From the NCBI GenBank assembly GCA_021827955.1, contig JAKATY010000040.1, positions 1 through 11,910 of the forward strand: a stretch of 11,910 nt of DNA, given 5' to 3'. The position numbers and the translations under genes are program-made. The stretch is from Microcaldota archaeon (lineage in GTDB: Archaea > Micrarchaeota > Micrarchaeia > Micrarchaeales > Micrarchaeaceae). The notes under the pieces were generated by a model. That model was not told the origin of the DNA, searched no databases, and was given only the letters and a program-made list of their open reading frames with translations. This document shows positions 10,886 to 11,910 of the stretch, one piece after another (the stretch's first letter is position 1; each line of letters opens with the position of its first letter).

Positions 10886-11910
10886 ATGAACACCCTTATA
10901 ATCGCTGAAAAGCCAAGTGTGGCGTTAAGGATAGCCATAGCGATAGGAGAGGGCAAGGCGGCGCGCAAGAGAGGCTCCGGAAGAAGCAGCTACTATGAGA
11001 TAGATAAAGACGGCACCAAAATATACGTGGCCGCTGCAGTAGGCCACATATTCACGATAAAGCAATCTGACAATGCCAAGGGTTATCCCGTGCTGAATGT
11101 AGAATGGGCCCCCTCTTATACAGTAAGCAAGAGATCCTATTTCACAAAGGATTACCTTGACACGCTCTCCATGCTTGGAAAGGAATGCAGCTCGTTTATA
11201 AACGCGTGCGACTTCGACCTTGAAGGCACGGTAATAGGCACAAACATAATAAAGTACCTTTCCAACAGGCTTGCGAACCCCCATACAGGCAGAATGAAAT
11301 TCTCGACAACTACCACCAGGGACCTCATAAATGCTTACAGCAACATCTTTCCGCTTGACATGAACAATTTTTACGCGGGAGAAACAAGGCACATAATAGA
11401 CTGGCTTTGGGGGATAAACCTGAGCAGGGCGTTAATGCGCGCCATAAACGAGGGAGGAGTGGGCAAAAAGAAGGTGCTGAGCATAGGGAGGGTGCAAGGG
11501 CCTTCTCTTGCAATACTTGCAAAAAGGGAAAGGGATATAGAAGCATTCAAGCCTGCGCCTTTTTGGAGGGTTCTGGCACATGTGCGCGGAGCTGAAATGC
11601 TTAACGAAAAAGGAGACATAGTAGAGAAAACGGTTGCGGAGAAGGCGGTCGAAGAAACGAAACGCAACAGCGATGGCACGATAGCCTCGGTAGAGGAGAA
11701 GGAAGAGGAACTCTGGCCCTATCCGCCGTTCGACCTCACCTCTTTGCAGCTGGAAGCAAGCAGGACTATGCATATAGACCCTTCGATAACGCTGGCAATA
11801 GCGCAAACGCTATACGAAAGGTCTTTCATCTCCTATCCAAGAACATCCTCGCAGAAGCTTCCGGCGATACTAAATCTTCCCCAGATAATCACGGAACGTT
11901 CGCATGATGC
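10886..11910 (+). CDS. topA: DNA topoisomerase I, type IA (partial, 3' end outside the window)
   Basis: Type IA enzymes relax negatively supercoiled DNA by a single-strand break and passage mechanism. The 341 visible codons run off the right edge without a stop. The Toprim domain begins MNTLIIAEKPSVALRIA, with Glu8 as the first catalytic acid, and its second part ACDFDLEGTVIG (107-118) holds the DxDxEG motif (Asp109, Asp111, Glu113). Between them, VAAAVGHIFTI and GYPVLNVEWAPSY match archaeal TopA. VLSIGRVQGPSLAILAKRE (197-215) and DLTSLQLEASRT (283-294) belong to the DNA-binding gate, and the active-site tyrosine is Tyr317 in FISYPRTSS. All catalytic residues needed for cleavage are present. 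No reverse-gyrase helicase domain precedes it. The start ATG 10886 lacks a clear SD and TATA, so transcription may come from the 10507 gene upstream; two overlapping hairpins lie between them. Confidence 0.95.
   Translation, partial: MNTLIIAEKPSVALRIAIAIGEGKAARKRGSGRSSYYEIDKDGTKIYVAAAVGHIFTIKQSDNAKGYPVLNVEWAPSYTVSKRSYFTKDYLDTLSMLGKECSSFINACDFDLEGTVIGTNIIKYLSNRLANPHTGRMKFSTTTTRDLINAYSNIFPLDMNNFYAGETRHIIDWLWGINLSRALMRAINEGGVGKKKVLSIGRVQGPSLAILAKRERDIEAFKPAPFWRVLAHVRGAEMLNEKGDIVEKTVAEKAVEETKRNSDGTIASVEEKEEELWPYPPFDLTSLQLEASRTMHIDPSITLAIAQTLYERSFISYPRTSSQKLPAILNLPQIITERSHD

Noticed and set aside
1..11910. CRISPR array, insertion sequence, prophage or defence gene cluster
   Set aside because: No direct repeats with spacers, terminal inverted repeats, transposase, integrase or known defence motifs are visible on either strand.

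Overview
The window is archaeal chromosome. Diagnostic content: a tRNA gene with a canonical bulge-helix-bulge (BHB) intron, archaeal-type PheRS alpha and beta subunits, the box C/D RNP scaffold Nop5, the ribosome-rescue factor aPelota, an archaeal-style type IA topoisomerase, TATA boxes about 26-30 nt upstream of start codons, and GGTG-type Shine-Dalgarno (SD) motifs. Compact spacing, short proteins and frequent GTG/TTG starts would suit a small-genome lineage such as Micrarchaeota or another DPANN group, but this placement is inference and not proven by the sequence.

Layout. 1-143: 3' end of a beta-CASP ribonuclease. 259-624: small protein with a very basic tail, followed 7 nt later by tRNA-Ala(UGC) with a 32-nt intron. 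834-1613: single-domain KaiC/RAD55-like ATPase from a leaderless promoter. 1657-1959: O6-alkylguanine-DNA alkyltransferase (start codon preceded by a 16-nt imperfect palindrome). 1992-2402 (minus): winged-helix regulator. 2403-2716: non-coding, AT-rich, several TATA-like boxes. 2717-3358: unrecognised charged protein. 3364-8215 (minus): four-gene run in the order secreted/membrane-anchored protein, pheS, pheT, nop5. 8390-9747 (plus): pelota and a DUF4870-like membrane protein. 9795-10487 (minus): a pair of 4-TM DMT/SMR-type half transporters. 10507-10815 (plus): small two-TM protein with a basic tail. 10886-end: topoisomerase I, truncated by the window edge.

The functional theme is core information processing (tRNA, tRNA charging, rRNA modification, ribosome rescue, RNA decay, DNA topology and repair) interleaved with small envelope proteins. 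I see no defence island, CRISPR array, insertion sequence or prophage. The features most worth a second look are a Nop5 without its usual N-terminal fibrillarin-binding domain, a tRNA-Ala whose elbow nucleotides 18 and 55 appear to be A and G instead of G and U, a perfect 7-bp inverted repeat in the start region of the alkyltransferase gene, and a GC-rich potentially folded element between the divergent envelope-protein and pelota genes. I did not find evidence for a clear multi-gene novel system.
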